This document shows positions 17,418 through 31,086 of a stretch of DNA of 64,000 nucleotides, one piece after another. Source of the DNA: Streptomyces qaidamensis (lineage in GTDB: Bacteria; Actinomycetota; Actinomycetes; Streptomycetales; Streptomycetaceae). The notes beneath the pieces are model-generated. The model did no database searches, was not told where the DNA came from, and saw nothing but the letters and a program-made list of their open reading frames with translations. The position numbers and the translations under genes are program-made. The DNA is taken from NCBI RefSeq assembly GCF_001611795.1, contig NZ_CP015098.1, forward strand, positions 2,604,001-2,668,000, written 5' to 3'. The first letter of the stretch is position 1, and each line of letters begins with the position of its first letter.

Positions 17418-18107
17418 ATGACTATCGGGGTTCGCCGCAGAATGGGAGTCGAGGAGCGGCGGCAGCAGTTGATCGGCGTCGCCCTCGAACTGTTCAGCCG
17501 CCGCTCGCCCGACGAGGTCTCCATCGACGAGATAGCGTCGGCCGCGGGCATTTCACGCCCGTTGGTCTACCACTACTTCCCCGGCAAACTCAGCCTGTAC
17601 GAGGCCGCGTTGCAGCGGGCCTCGGACGATCTGGCGGCCCGGTTCGTGGAGCCGCGCGAGGGTCCGCTGGGAGCGCGGCTGCTGCGCGTGATGCACCGCT
17701 ACTTCGACTTCGTGGACGAGCACGGGCCCGGTTTCTCCGCCCTGATGCGCGGCGGTCCGGCGGTCGGCTCCTCGACGACCAACGCGCTCGTCGACTCCGT
17801 ACGGCAGGCCGCGTATGTCCAGATCCTTTCGCACCTGGGCGTGACCGATCCGCCCGCGCGCCTCGAACTGGTCGTCCGTTCCTGGATCTCGCTCGCCGAG
17901 TCCACGGCGCTGATCTGGCTGGACGGCCGGCGCATCCCGCGCGAGGAGCTGGAGCCCCAGCTCGTCAACGACTTCGCGGCCCTCGCCGCGGTCAGTGCCG
18001 CCTATGACGAGGAGATGGCCGCGCTGCTGCGCGGCATCGTCAAGGACGAGCCGGCCGACGGCCCGTTCGCGCATCTGGCCGGCCGGCTCATCGCCCTGGC
18101 GGGGTGA
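17418..18107 (+). CDS. TetR-family transcriptional regulator
   Basis: A 229-residue regulator. The N-terminal helix-turn-helix is clear (RRQQLIGVALELFSRRSPDE, VSIDEIASAAGISRPLVYHY, FPGKLSLYEAAL), followed by a helical ligand-binding domain of the usual length. ATG 17418 immediately follows an imperfect palindrome likely to be its operator. The adjacent downstream gene is on the opposite strand and no exporter adjoins it, so the regulated genes and ligand are not evident. Confidence 0.88.
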   Translation: MTIGVRRRMGVEERRQQLIGVALELFSRRSPDEVSIDEIASAAGISRPLVYHYFPGKLSLYEAALQRASDDLAARFVEPREGPLGARLLRVMHRYFDFVDEHGPGFSALMRGGPAVGSSTTNALVDSVRQAAYVQILSHLGVTDPPARLELVVRSWISLAESTALIWLDGRRIPREELEPQLVNDFAALAAVSAAYDEEMAALLRGIVKDEPADGPFAHLAGRLIALAG

Positions 18108-18113
18108 GCGGAC

Positions 18114-18470
18114 TCAGCTCTCGAACTTGGCGTACGACGGGTCCAGGTCGCGGACCTCGGCGGAGGCGTGCAGCGCGAGCCCCTCGGCGGGCTTGAGGTG
18201 GGTCCGCAGCAGCTCCAGCGCGGCCTGGGTGAGCCGGGCCTTGGTCTCGTCGGTACGGCCGGCGAGGAGCGCGATGTGGACGTGCACATGAGCGTGCCCC
18301 TCGGTCTCGGGGCCGACCACGATGTCCTCGGTCGGACGGAACCGGCTCTTGCACGCCGCCGGTTTGGCGGCCGCGATCTCGACCGTCGCCTCGTGCAGCG
18401 CCTTCGCGAAACCGGGCCGGTCGAAGTCGCCGGCGAGGTCGGCGGAATAGTCGACGGTGATCTGCGGCAT
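18114..18470 (-). CDS. 5-carboxymethyl-2-hydroxymuconate isomerase-like (tautomerase superfamily)
   Basis: A 118-residue protein of the CHMI branch of the tautomerase superfamily, beginning MPQITVDYSADL. After methionine removal Pro1 would be the catalytic base, as in CHMI and 4-oxalocrotonate tautomerase. The family's conserved later arginine/histidine region is represented by KSRFRPTEDIVVG and AHVHVHIALLAGR. No aromatic-degradation genes adjoin it, so the physiological substrate is uncertain. AGGAG precedes ATG 18470. It ends 6 bases from the TetR stop, convergent with it. Confidence 0.75.
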   Translation of the reverse strand: MPQITVDYSADLAGDFDRPGFAKALHEATVEIAAAKPAACKSRFRPTEDIVVGPETEGHAHVHVHIALLAGRTDETKARLTQAALELLRTHLKPAEGLALHASAEVRDLDPSYAKFES

Positions 18471-18500
18471 CAGTACTCCTGTTCTGGGCGGCCAACGGGC

Positions 18501-20105
18501 TCACCCTAGCCGCAGGGCCAGCATCGCGATGTCGTCCTCGGGGTCGCGGCCGAAGCAGCCCAGCAGCACGTCGCAGAGGGTGTCGAGGCCGGGCGGGGCG
18601 TCGGCGGCGGCCGTGCGGAGCTGGTCCATGGAGGTCGTGATGGGGATGCCGCGGGTCTCGATGAGGCCGTCGGTGACCATGAGCAGGCGGTCGGTGCGGT
18701 GCAGACGGCACTCGGTCGCCGGGGGCCGCTCCAGGCCCAGTCCGAGCAGCGGACCGCAGGCGTCGGCGTACCCGGCGTCGCCTCCCGCGCGCAGGATCAG
18801 CGGCGGGATGTGGCCGGCGTTGGCGATGCGTACCCGCCCGCTGCCGGGGTCGACCAGGGCCAGGCACACGGTGGCCGTGACGTCGGGGTGGTACTCCTGG
18901 AGCATCCGGTCGAGCCGCGTGGCCAGTACGACCGGGTCGCTCTCGTCGACGCAGTAGGCGCGCAGGGCGTGGCGGATCTCGACCATGACGGTGGCCGCGT
19001 CCAGCGAGTGCCCGACGACGTCCCCGACCGCGGTGAGGATCCCGTCGCGGGTGCGCAGGGCGGCGTAGAAGTCGCCGCCGATCTCGGTCTGCTCGGAGGC
19101 GGGCACGTAGCGGACGACGATGTCGACGCCCGGCAGGTGCGGCAGCTTGTGCGGCCGGGGCAGGAAGCTGCGCTGGAGGGTGAGGGCGACGTGCCGCTCC
19201 ACCTGGTACATCAGCAGCGGTTCGGCGGCGAGCGCGGTGGCCTGCGCGAGGCGGGCGCGCAGCCCGTCGTCCGCGGGGTCGCTGACCTCCGTACGCCGGA
19301 CGGGCGTGGCGAGGCACACCGTCGTCCGGCCGTCCTGGGCCGTCGCCACGGTCACGCGGGCGTCCTCCTCGACGCCCGGCCGGAAGACCCCGGCCGGCCA
19401 CAGCGGCGCGGGGACGACGGTGGTGTGCACGCCCGTGCGGCCCTCCGCGAGCCGGGTGACCAGCCGTGCCGCCGCCTGGTGGGCGTCGCCGTCGGCGCCG
19501 GCGGGGCGGCCCCGGGCCGTGCCGCGGTACGGCTCGCCGTCCGGGCCGATGACGAACACCACGGCGGGTGAGGCGGTGAGGCGTGCGGTGCCCTCGGCGG
19601 CCGCGGTGGCGAGTTCCCGCGGGCAGCGGGCCGCCTGCACGGTGATGACGGCCTCGGCCAGCAGCGTCAGCCGGTGCACGGCGGTCTCGGCGCCCGTGGT
19701 GCGACGGGCCCCGCGTACGGCGGCCCGGACGACGGCCTGGATCTCCCGTGGTTCGGCGGGCACGGTCAGATAGGCGTCCCCGCCGGCGTCCAGCCCCCGG
19801 CACCGGTCACCGGGTGCGGTCGCGGCGGCGGAGAAGTGCACGACGGGCAGCGCTGCCATGGGCGGCTGGGCCCGGACCCGGCGGCACAGTTCGAAACCGC
19901 TCATGTCGGGCAGGCCCACGTCGACGAGGGCCACGTCGGGCAGGGTGCCGTCCCGCAGCCGTACGTCGAGTTCGACGAGCGCCTCGCCGCCGCTGGCGAC
20001 GGGCACGACCCGGTGGCCGGCCCGTTGCAGCACCGCGCCCATGGCGTACCGGCTGGCCGCGACATCGTCCACGACCAGCACGGTGGTGCCGGGGCTGTGC
20101 TGCAT
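18501..20105 (-). CDS. Receiver-GAF-like-PP2C (SpoIIE) phosphatase
   Basis: About 534 residues. An N-terminal CheY-like receiver (TVLVVDDVAASRYAMGAVLQ; phosphoacceptor D62 in ALVDVGLPDMSG; the usual late lysine is not obvious) is followed by a GAF-like central region. A C-terminal SpoIIE/PP2C serine phosphatase domain carries metal-binding aspartates in EIGGDFYAAL, GDVVGHSLDAA and DDIAMLAL. Such RsbU-like proteins dephosphorylate anti-anti-sigma factors and so set stress or developmental sigma activity. The receiver would make this one responsive to a histidine kinase, but none adjoins. ATG 20105 (MQHSPGTT) was chosen because it directly precedes the receiver fold; an earlier start is possible. 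Confidence 0.85.
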   Translation of the reverse strand: MQHSPGTTVLVVDDVAASRYAMGAVLQRAGHRVVPVASGGEALVELDVRLRDGTLPDVALVDVGLPDMSGFELCRRVRAQPPMAALPVVHFSAAATAPGDRCRGLDAGGDAYLTVPAEPREIQAVVRAAVRGARRTTGAETAVHRLTLLAEAVITVQAARCPRELATAAAEGTARLTASPAVVFVIGPDGEPYRGTARGRPAGADGDAHQAAARLVTRLAEGRTGVHTTVVPAPLWPAGVFRPGVEEDARVTVATAQDGRTTVCLATPVRRTEVSDPADDGLRARLAQATALAAEPLLMYQVERHVALTLQRSFLPRPHKLPHLPGVDIVVRYVPASEQTEIGGDFYAALRTRDGILTAVGDVVGHSLDAATVMVEIRHALRAYCVDESDPVVLATRLDRMLQEYHPDVTATVCLALVDPGSGRVRIANAGHIPPLILRAGGDAGYADACGPLLGLGLERPPATECRLHRTDRLLMVTDGLIETRGIPITTSMDQLRTAAADAPPGLDTLCDVLLGCFGRDPEDDIAMLALRLG

Positions 20106-20137
20106 GCCGCTCGGTGGCCTCTCGGGGCGCGTACGGA

Positions 20138-20172
20138 GGTGGGGCGGGCCGTGGATCACGGCCCGCCCCACC
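20138..20172 (-). terminator. Terminator after the amylase-pullulanase gene
   Basis: A 16-bp GC-rich stem (20138-20153 with 20157-20172) with a 3-base loop lies 12 bases beyond the stop codon of the giant glycosidase gene and upstream of the phosphatase start. Confidence 0.75.
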
Positions 20173-20184
20173 CAACCTAGTGCG

Positions 20185-25581
<5,397 letters not shown>

Positions 25582-25647
25582 AGATGGGCTCCTTGCGATT
25601 ACGGCTCTTCGGGTCCGACCCCGCGCGACCGTATCGCCGCCGCAACG

Positions 25648-25658
25648 CTTACAGCAAG
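25648..25658. promoter_or_regulatory. MalR-type dyad upstream of the amylase-pullulanase gene
   Basis: CTTACAGCAAG on the + strand (one mismatch from CTTGCNGCAAG), 67 bases upstream of the GTG start, with a further GCAAC just before it. Similar dyads precede amy, malE and malR. Confidence 0.55.
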
Positions 25659-25696
25659 AGGCTTGAAACCATCGGCAAAACTTTTCAGGCGGCCGC

Positions 25697-27067
25697 TCAG
25701 CAGGTCGACTTGGCCGCGTGGATCGCCAGCGCGGTGTTCGGACCGAGGGTGGTGGTGAGCTGACCACTGCCGTTCACGGTCACCTGCGTGTTGTTCTGCA
25801 CGTTGCAGTACGTCCCCGCGGGCAGTGCGGTCTGGTAGGTCCGGGTCAGGGAGCCCGACTCGTGGTTGATGGCCACGAAACCCTTGCCGCCCCGCCCGAA
25901 GGCGATCGCGTCGCCCCCGTTGTCCCACCAGTTGGTGACGGCCTGGCCCCGGGTGGCGTTGCGGAAGCCGACCATGGACTTGATCTCCGGCCAGTTGTGC
26001 TGGCACTTCCAGCCGTCCTGCCAGCAGGCGTTCACCCGGCCGCCGTTCGGTGGGCCGGCGTCGTGGTCGGAGAACTCGTAGCCGGAGTTGATGTCCGGGG
26101 CGCCGTAGGGCCAGGCCAGCATGAAGACGTTGGCCAGGGTGTAGTTGGCATTGTCCTTGTAGCTGAGGGTCGAGCCGTTGCGCTCGGTGTCGTGGTTGTC
26201 GACGAAGACACCGGAGACACCGCTGCTCATGTAGCCCCAGCCCTCCCCGTAGTTCTTCAGGTAAGCGAGGTTCTCGTTGTTGAAGACGCGCTTGAGGTCG
26301 TAGGCGTAGCGGAACTCCTGGACATCGCCGTTACTCGTGTATTCGGTGGGCTGGACGGCCTCTCCGCTGCCGTAGATGACCTCCTGCTTCCAGTACACGG
26401 AGGGATTCGAGAGCCGCGACTTGATGTCGGCGAGGTCGGCGGCGTCCATGTGCTTGGCCGCGTCGATACGGAAGCCGTCGACGCCGAGCGAGAGCAGGTC
26501 GTTCAGGTACCCGGCGATGGCGCCACGGACGTACGACTCGCCGGTGTCCAGGTCGGCCAGGCCCACCAGTTCGCAGTGCTGGACGTTCCAGCGGTCCTGG
26601 TAGTTGGTGATCCGGCCCGTGCAGTCGTCGAAGTCGGGCGCGGAGTAGAGGCCGGGGTAGTTGTACTTCGTGTACGACGAGCCGCCGGTGCCGGTGCCGC
26701 TGCCCGCCGCCATGTGATTGACGACGGCGTCCACGACGACCTTCACCCCGGCCGCGTGACACGTGTCCACCATGTTCCGGAAGGCCGTGCGGTCGCCGAG
26801 CCGGCCGGCGATCTTGTAGCTGACCGGCTGGTACGAGGTCCACCACTGCGGGCCCTGTATGTGTTCGGCGGGCGGGGAGACCTGGACGTAGCCGTATCCG
26901 GCGGGGCCGAGGGTGGTGGTGCACTCACGGGCGACCGAGGCGAAGTTCCACTCGAAGAGGACGGCGGTGACGTCCTTGGTGCCAGGTGGGGAGGCCTGTG
27001 CACCAGTCGGGTTCATGACAACCGAAGCCGCGGTGAGCGCGGCAACGGCGAGGTATCTGCGTGCCAT
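25697..27067 (-). CDS. amy: Secreted alpha-amylase (GH13)
   Basis: A 456-residue extracellular endo-amylase. Signal peptide [17 protein letters not shown] with cleavage near AQA. GH13 landmarks: DAVVNHM, nucleophile D202 in GFRIDAAKH, acid/base E229 in YWKQEV, and D293 in FVDNHD. A C-terminal beta-domain ends with paired cysteines. There is no separate starch-binding module, which is shorter than two-domain amylases but normal for the Streptomyces type. GAAGGAAA precedes ATG 27067. It is transcribed toward the amylase-pullulanase gene with 115 bases between; that gap carries its own dyad, so separate promoters are likely. MalR-type dyads lie in its leader. Confidence 0.95.
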   Translation of the reverse strand: MARRYLAVAALTAASVVMNPTGAQASPPGTKDVTAVLFEWNFASVARECTTTLGPAGYGYVQVSPPAEHIQGPQWWTSYQPVSYKIAGRLGDRTAFRNMVDTCHAAGVKVVVDAVVNHMAAGSGTGTGGSSYTKYNYPGLYSAPDFDDCTGRITNYQDRWNVQHCELVGLADLDTGESYVRGAIAGYLNDLLSLGVDGFRIDAAKHMDAADLADIKSRLSNPSVYWKQEVIYGSGEAVQPTEYTSNGDVQEFRYAYDLKRVFNNENLAYLKNYGEGWGYMSSGVSGVFVDNHDTERNGSTLSYKDNANYTLANVFMLAWPYGAPDINSGYEFSDHDAGPPNGGRVNACWQDGWKCQHNWPEIKSMVGFRNATRGQAVTNWWDNGGDAIAFGRGGKGFVAINHESGSLTRTYQTALPAGTYCNVQNNTQVTVNGSGQLTTTLGPNTALAIHAAKSTC

Positions 27068-27094
27068 GTGGGGTTTCCTTCTTCGTTGAAGGTT

Positions 27095-27120
27095 CTTGCT
27101 GCAAGGTTCAGAAACCTTGC
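27095..27120. promoter_or_regulatory. MalR-type operator cluster of the alpha-amylase gene
   Basis: A perfect dyad CTTGCTGCAAG (27095-27105) merges with an inverted repeat GCAAGGTT-n4-AACCTTGC (27101-27120), 28-53 bases upstream of the amy start codon. A TACTAT hexamer (minus strand, 27131-27136) just upstream could be the -10 element, putting the operator at the transcription start. Glucose/maltose control of Streptomyces amylases through MalR-family repressors at such motifs is established. Confidence 0.7.
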
Positions 27121-27138
27121 GGTGACGCAGATAGTAGA

Positions 27139-27166
27139 GGCCCGCCGCCCGAAAGGGCAGCGGGCC
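27139..27166 (-). terminator. Terminator at the end of the maltose operon (after aglA)
   Basis: A 12-bp stem with one mismatch (27139-27150 with 27155-27166) around a GAAA tetraloop, 20 bases downstream of the aglA stop. It lies immediately behind the amylase promoter region and insulates it from aglA readthrough. Confidence 0.65.
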
Positions 27167-27186
27167 GTACGAAATTCAAAGGAAAA

Positions 27187-28887
27187 TCAGGCGCGGGCCC
27201 CCGCGGTCGCGGTGGTCCACCACACCGTGGTGTCGGCCGGCACCTTCGCCTCGTCGTCGACCTCGACGATCTCCCCGCTCGCCACCAGCACCCGGCCGTA
27301 CGCGGGCATCGCCACCGACTCGCCGGTGGTGTTCGCGACGCACACGAACTCCCCGCGCCGGAAGGCCAGCACGCCCTCGGGTGCCCGCAGCCACTCCACG
27401 GACGTGCCGGCGCCGAGGTCGGGCTGCTCGCGCCGCACACGGAGCGCGGCCCGGTACAGCTCCAGCGTCGAACCGGGCACGCCGGTCTGCGCCTCGACGC
27501 TCAGCTCGCCCCACCCCTCGGGCTGCGGCAGCCAGCTGCCGCCGTCCCCGAAGCCGTACGAGGAGCCCGTCCGGGTCCACGGGATCGGCACCCGGCAGCC
27601 GTCGCGGAAGCCGTCCTGGCCCGCGCCCCGGAAGTACGCCGGGTCCTGGCGCACCTCGTCGGGCAGGTCGACGACGTCAGGCAGCCCGAGCTCCTCGCCC
27701 TGGTAGACGTAGGCCGAGCCGGGCAGTGCCAGCATCAGCAGGCTCGCGGCCCGGGCCCTGCGCAGCCCGCGTGCGCGGTCGCCGGCCAGGCGGATCTGGG
27801 TGCCGAGGCCTGCCGGGTTGGCGAAGCGGGTGGCGTGCCGGGTGACGTCGTGGTTGGACAGCACCCAGGTGGCCGGGGCGCCGACCGGGCGCATGGCCTC
27901 CAGGGTGCGGTCGATGACCTCGCGCATCTCCTCGGCGTCCCAGTGGGTGCTGAGGTACTGGAAGTTGAAGGCCTGGTGCAGCTCGTCGGGGCGGACGTAG
28001 TGGGCGGTGCGCTCGATCGTCGGCGTCCAGGCCTCGGCGACGAAGATGCGCTCGCCCGCGTACTCGTCGAGGATCAGCCGCCACTGACGGTAGATCTCGT
28101 GCACGCCCTCCTGGTCGAAGAACGGCATGACATCGTTGCCCAGCAGTTTCACCTGGTCGTGGGATCCGAGGTCGGGCAGCCCCTCCGCCTTCACCAGGCC
28201 GTGGGCGACGTCGATGCGGAAGCCGTCGACGCCCATGTCCAGCCAGAAGCGCAGGATGGAGCGGAACTCGTCGCCGACCGCCGGGTGCTCCCAGTTGAAG
28301 TCGGGCTGCTCGGGGGCGAAGAGGTGCAGGTACCACTCGCCGGGCGTGCCGTCGGGTTCGGTGACGCGGGTCCAGGCCGGGCCGCCGAAGATCGACTCCC
28401 AGTCGTTGGGCGGCAGTTCGCCGTTCTCGCCCTTGCCGGGGCGGAAGTGGTAGCGGTCCCGCAGCGAGGAGCCCGGGCCCTCGGCGACGGCCCGCTTGAA
28501 CCACTCGTGCTGGTCGGAGGAGTGGTTGGGCACCAGGTCGACGATGATGCGCAGGCCCAGTGTGTGGGCGTCGCGGATCAGTGCGTCGGCGTCCAGGAGG
28601 TTGCCGAACATGGGGTCGACGGCGCGGTAGTCGGCGACGTCGTAACCGGCGTCGGCCTGCGGCGAGGCGTAGAAGGGGCTGAGCCACACGGCGTCCACGC
28701 CGAGGTCGCGCAGGTACGGCAGCCGGGTGCGGACACCCTCCAGGTCGCCCATGCCGTCGCCGTTGCTGTCGGCGAAGCTGCGCGGGTACACCTGGTAGAT
28801 CACCGCGTCCCGCCACCAGTCGCGGCGCTTGGCGACGGCCGTGGCGGACGTGGGGGTGGGGGCAGGTGCAGCTGAGTGCTGGCTCAT
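27187..28887 (-). CDS. aglA: Cytoplasmic alpha-glucosidase
   Basis: A 566-residue GH13 oligo-1,6/alpha-1,4-glucosidase without a signal peptide, which hydrolyses imported maltose and maltodextrins to glucose. Landmarks: IYQVYPRSFADSNGDGMGDL, DLVPNHSS, nucleophile D226 in DGFRIDVAHG, acid/base E285 in VAEAWT, D347 in LSNHD. ATG 28887 (MSQHSAAPAP) follows AAGGA at a good spacing and was preferred over an upstream ATG at 28920. The gene lies 145 bases after malG on the same strand, as in the S. coelicolor malEFG-aglA order, though that gap is long enough for an additional promoter. Confidence 0.95.
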   Translation of the reverse strand: MSQHSAAPAPTPTSATAVAKRRDWWRDAVIYQVYPRSFADSNGDGMGDLEGVRTRLPYLRDLGVDAVWLSPFYASPQADAGYDVADYRAVDPMFGNLLDADALIRDAHTLGLRIIVDLVPNHSSDQHEWFKRAVAEGPGSSLRDRYHFRPGKGENGELPPNDWESIFGGPAWTRVTEPDGTPGEWYLHLFAPEQPDFNWEHPAVGDEFRSILRFWLDMGVDGFRIDVAHGLVKAEGLPDLGSHDQVKLLGNDVMPFFDQEGVHEIYRQWRLILDEYAGERIFVAEAWTPTIERTAHYVRPDELHQAFNFQYLSTHWDAEEMREVIDRTLEAMRPVGAPATWVLSNHDVTRHATRFANPAGLGTQIRLAGDRARGLRRARAASLLMLALPGSAYVYQGEELGLPDVVDLPDEVRQDPAYFRGAGQDGFRDGCRVPIPWTRTGSSYGFGDGGSWLPQPEGWGELSVEAQTGVPGSTLELYRAALRVRREQPDLGAGTSVEWLRAPEGVLAFRRGEFVCVANTTGESVAMPAYGRVLVASGEIVEVDDEAKVPADTTVWWTTATAGARA

Positions 28888-29032
28888 GTCGTCCTTGATG
28901 CGTAACAGGATGTCGGTCATGGAAGGCGTGGGTGGGGTGACGAGGCGGCCGCGGCACAGCGGGGTCGGATGGGCGCCGCGGCCGCCTCGGGCTGGTGGGG
29001 TGCGGTTCGGCGGTGCCCCGGGGGGCACCGGT

Positions 29033-29941
29033 TCACCCCTTCGTGCCGCCGGCGGTCAGCCCGGTCACCAGGTTCTTCTGCACGAGGTAGAAGAACAGGG
29101 CGGCCGGTATCGCGATCAGCACAGCCGTCGCGGCCATCAGGTTGCGCTGTGCGTCGTGTTCGCTCACGAACGTCTGCAGACCGACGGCGAAGGTGTACTT
29201 GTCGTCGCTCAGCAGGAACGTCGAAGCGAACGCGACCTCACCGAAGGCCGTGAGGAAGCTGTAGAACGCGGCGACCGCGAGGCCCGGCTTGGCCAGCGGA
29301 AGGATCAGCCGCGCGAAGGTGCCGAAGGGGGTCAGCCCGTCGACGCGCCCGGCCTCGTCGATCTCGAACGGGATGGTGTCGAAATAGCCCTTCATCAGCC
29401 AGGCGCAGTACGGCACGATCGTGGTGCAGTTGACAAGGATGAGACCAAGGTAGCTGTCGATGAGCTGCAGATCCGACAGGATCTGGTACATCGGCACGAT
29501 CAGTACCGCGATGGGGAACATCTGGGTGACGAGCAGCACCCACATCAGCTTCCGGTAGCCGGGGAACCGCATGCGGGAGACCGCGTAGCCGGTGGACGCG
29601 GCGACGACGACGCCGATCAGCGTCGTGCCCAGCCCCACGATCAGCGTGCTCTTCAGCCAGTGGAAGAAATTGGTGTCCTGGAGGACGAACGCGTAGTTGT
29701 CGAGCGCCATCTTGCCCCAGATGCGTCCGGGGTGGAGGTAGTCGTCCTTGTCCGGTCCGAGGGACAGGAAGAACAGCCAGGCGACCGGGAAGAGTGCGGT
29801 CAGGCTCGCCACGATCAGCACGGCGTGCGAGGCGAGGGAGGCCGCGCGGCTCTGCTCGCCGCGCCGGCGCGTCCTGCCGGGGGCGCCCGCGGGGCGCTTC
29901 TCGCCCGCTGGGGCGGGGGTCTCGACGGTGGTCGTACTCAT
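29033..29941 (-). CDS. malG: Maltose/maltodextrin ABC importer permease MalG
   Basis: A 302-residue inner-membrane permease with six predicted spans. The binding-protein-dependent transport loop (EAA motif) is IDEAGRVDGLTPFGTFARLI, which contacts the ATPase. The N-terminal 35 residues are polar and Arg-rich. It begins 14 bases after malF, with GCAGGAGT ahead of ATG 29941. No ATPase gene is in the operon; Streptomyces sugar importers commonly share the distant MsiK ATPase, which is expected to serve here. Confidence 0.95.
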   Translation of the reverse strand: MSTTTVETPAPAGEKRPAGAPGRTRRRGEQSRAASLASHAVLIVASLTALFPVAWLFFLSLGPDKDDYLHPGRIWGKMALDNYAFVLQDTNFFHWLKSTLIVGLGTTLIGVVVAASTGYAVSRMRFPGYRKLMWVLLVTQMFPIAVLIVPMYQILSDLQLIDSYLGLILVNCTTIVPYCAWLMKGYFDTIPFEIDEAGRVDGLTPFGTFARLILPLAKPGLAVAAFYSFLTAFGEVAFASTFLLSDDKYTFAVGLQTFVSEHDAQRNLMAATAVLIAIPAALFFYLVQKNLVTGLTAGGTKG

Positions 29942-29955
29942 TTCGGACTCCTGCC

Positions 29956-30960
29956 TCAGATCGCGAGCTGCTGCTCGTTGCGGTTCAGCCAGCGGCGGTA
30001 GAAGGAGGTGAAGACGATCAGGATGGACAACAGCAGGATTCCGTAGGCGGCGGACTGGGCGTAGTCGCGCGGCTGCTGCCCGAAGCCCAGCTGGTAGGCC
30101 CAGGTGACGAGGATCTGCGCGTCCGGGGCGGTGTTGCCGAACAGCAGGAAGATGATGGCGAACTGGTTGAACGTCCAGATCACGCCGAGCAGGACGACCG
30201 TGGTGCTGACGGACCTCAGGCCGGGCAGGGTGACGTAGCGGAAGCGCTGCCAGGCGCCCGCGCCGTCCATCTCGGAGGCCTCGTAGAGGCTCGCGTCGAT
30301 CGACTGCAGGCCGCCGAGGAGCGAGACCATCATGAACGGCACACCGCACCAGGTGTTGACCATGATCGCGGAGAACCGCTGCCAGAAGGTGTCCTCCAGC
30401 CAGGACGGCGTCGGCAGGTGCAGCAGTTCCAGGCCGGAGTTGATGATGCCGCCGTCGGCGAGCATGAACCGCCAGCCGAACACGGTGACGAAGGTCGGCA
30501 CGGCCCAGGGCAGCACCAGGATCATCCGGTAGAGGGTGCGCCCGCGCAGCTTCTGGTTGAGCAGCAGGGCGAGGCCGAGACCGATGCCGTAGTGCAGGGC
30601 GACGCAGGCCGCCGTCCAGAAGACCGTCCACAGCACGTGCGACCAGAAGCGGTCGTATGCCGTCGGGCCCCACAGGATGTCGGCGTAGTTGTCCAGGCCG
30701 ATGAACTTGTAGGTGGCGTCGATCTCGTTGACGCCGATCGTGCGGGCGGTGTTCAGGCTGGTGGCGTCGGTGAGGGTCAGGTACAGGCCGTACGCCAGCG
30801 GGTACAGCACGAGGACGGCGAGGACGATCGCCACCGGGGCGATCATCGCGTAGGCGTACCAGTGCTTGTGGAAGCCGTTCTTCAGCCGGCGGCCCGGCCC
30901 GGGCCGCGGTTCCCGCTCACCGCGCCGCTTGCCGGTCGCTCGGTCGATGACGACTGTCAT
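29956..30960 (-). CDS. malF: Maltose/maltodextrin ABC importer permease MalF
   Basis: A 334-residue membrane permease, partner of MalG. It has a basic cytoplasmic start (GKRRGEREPRPGPGRRLKNG), six hydrophobic spans, and an EAA-type loop (YEASEMDGAGAWQRFRYVTL). It lacks the large periplasmic insert of enterobacterial MalF, as usual for Gram-positives. CTTCTGGAGGTTC-type ribosome region (GGAGG read from the + strand complement) lies upstream of ATG 30960. A long stem-loop separates it from malE. Confidence 0.95.
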   Translation of the reverse strand: MTVVIDRATGKRRGEREPRPGPGRRLKNGFHKHWYAYAMIAPVAIVLAVLVLYPLAYGLYLTLTDATSLNTARTIGVNEIDATYKFIGLDNYADILWGPTAYDRFWSHVLWTVFWTAACVALHYGIGLGLALLLNQKLRGRTLYRMILVLPWAVPTFVTVFGWRFMLADGGIINSGLELLHLPTPSWLEDTFWQRFSAIMVNTWCGVPFMMVSLLGGLQSIDASLYEASEMDGAGAWQRFRYVTLPGLRSVSTTVVLLGVIWTFNQFAIIFLLFGNTAPDAQILVTWAYQLGFGQQPRDYAQSAAYGILLLSILIVFTSFYRRWLNRNEQQLAI

Positions 30961-31029
30961 GGTTCGGCACCTTCTGGAGGTTCAAGGAGTTCGGAGGGGA
31001 GCTGCCCGGGTCGAGGCGCAGGCGCGGGC

Positions 31030-31079
31030 CGGTGGCCGCCGGATCCCCTCCCCCCATGTCAGGGGGATCCGGCGGCCAC
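31030..31079 (-). promoter_or_regulatory. Intercistronic stem-loop between malE and malF
   Basis: A perfect 18-bp inverted repeat (31030-31047 with 31062-31079) with a 14-base loop starts 8 bases after the malE stop. It could stop part of the transcription or protect the 3' end of malE mRNA, so that binding protein is made in excess over permeases. In E. coli the malE-malF gap does this with REP sequences. Confidence 0.8.
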
Positions 31080-31086
31080 CCGGCGG

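Noticed and set aside
25582..25767. N-terminal extension of the amylase-pullulanase frame upstream of GTG 25581
   Set aside because: The extension has no ribosome site and would bury the signal peptide; GTG 25581 with GGAG is better.
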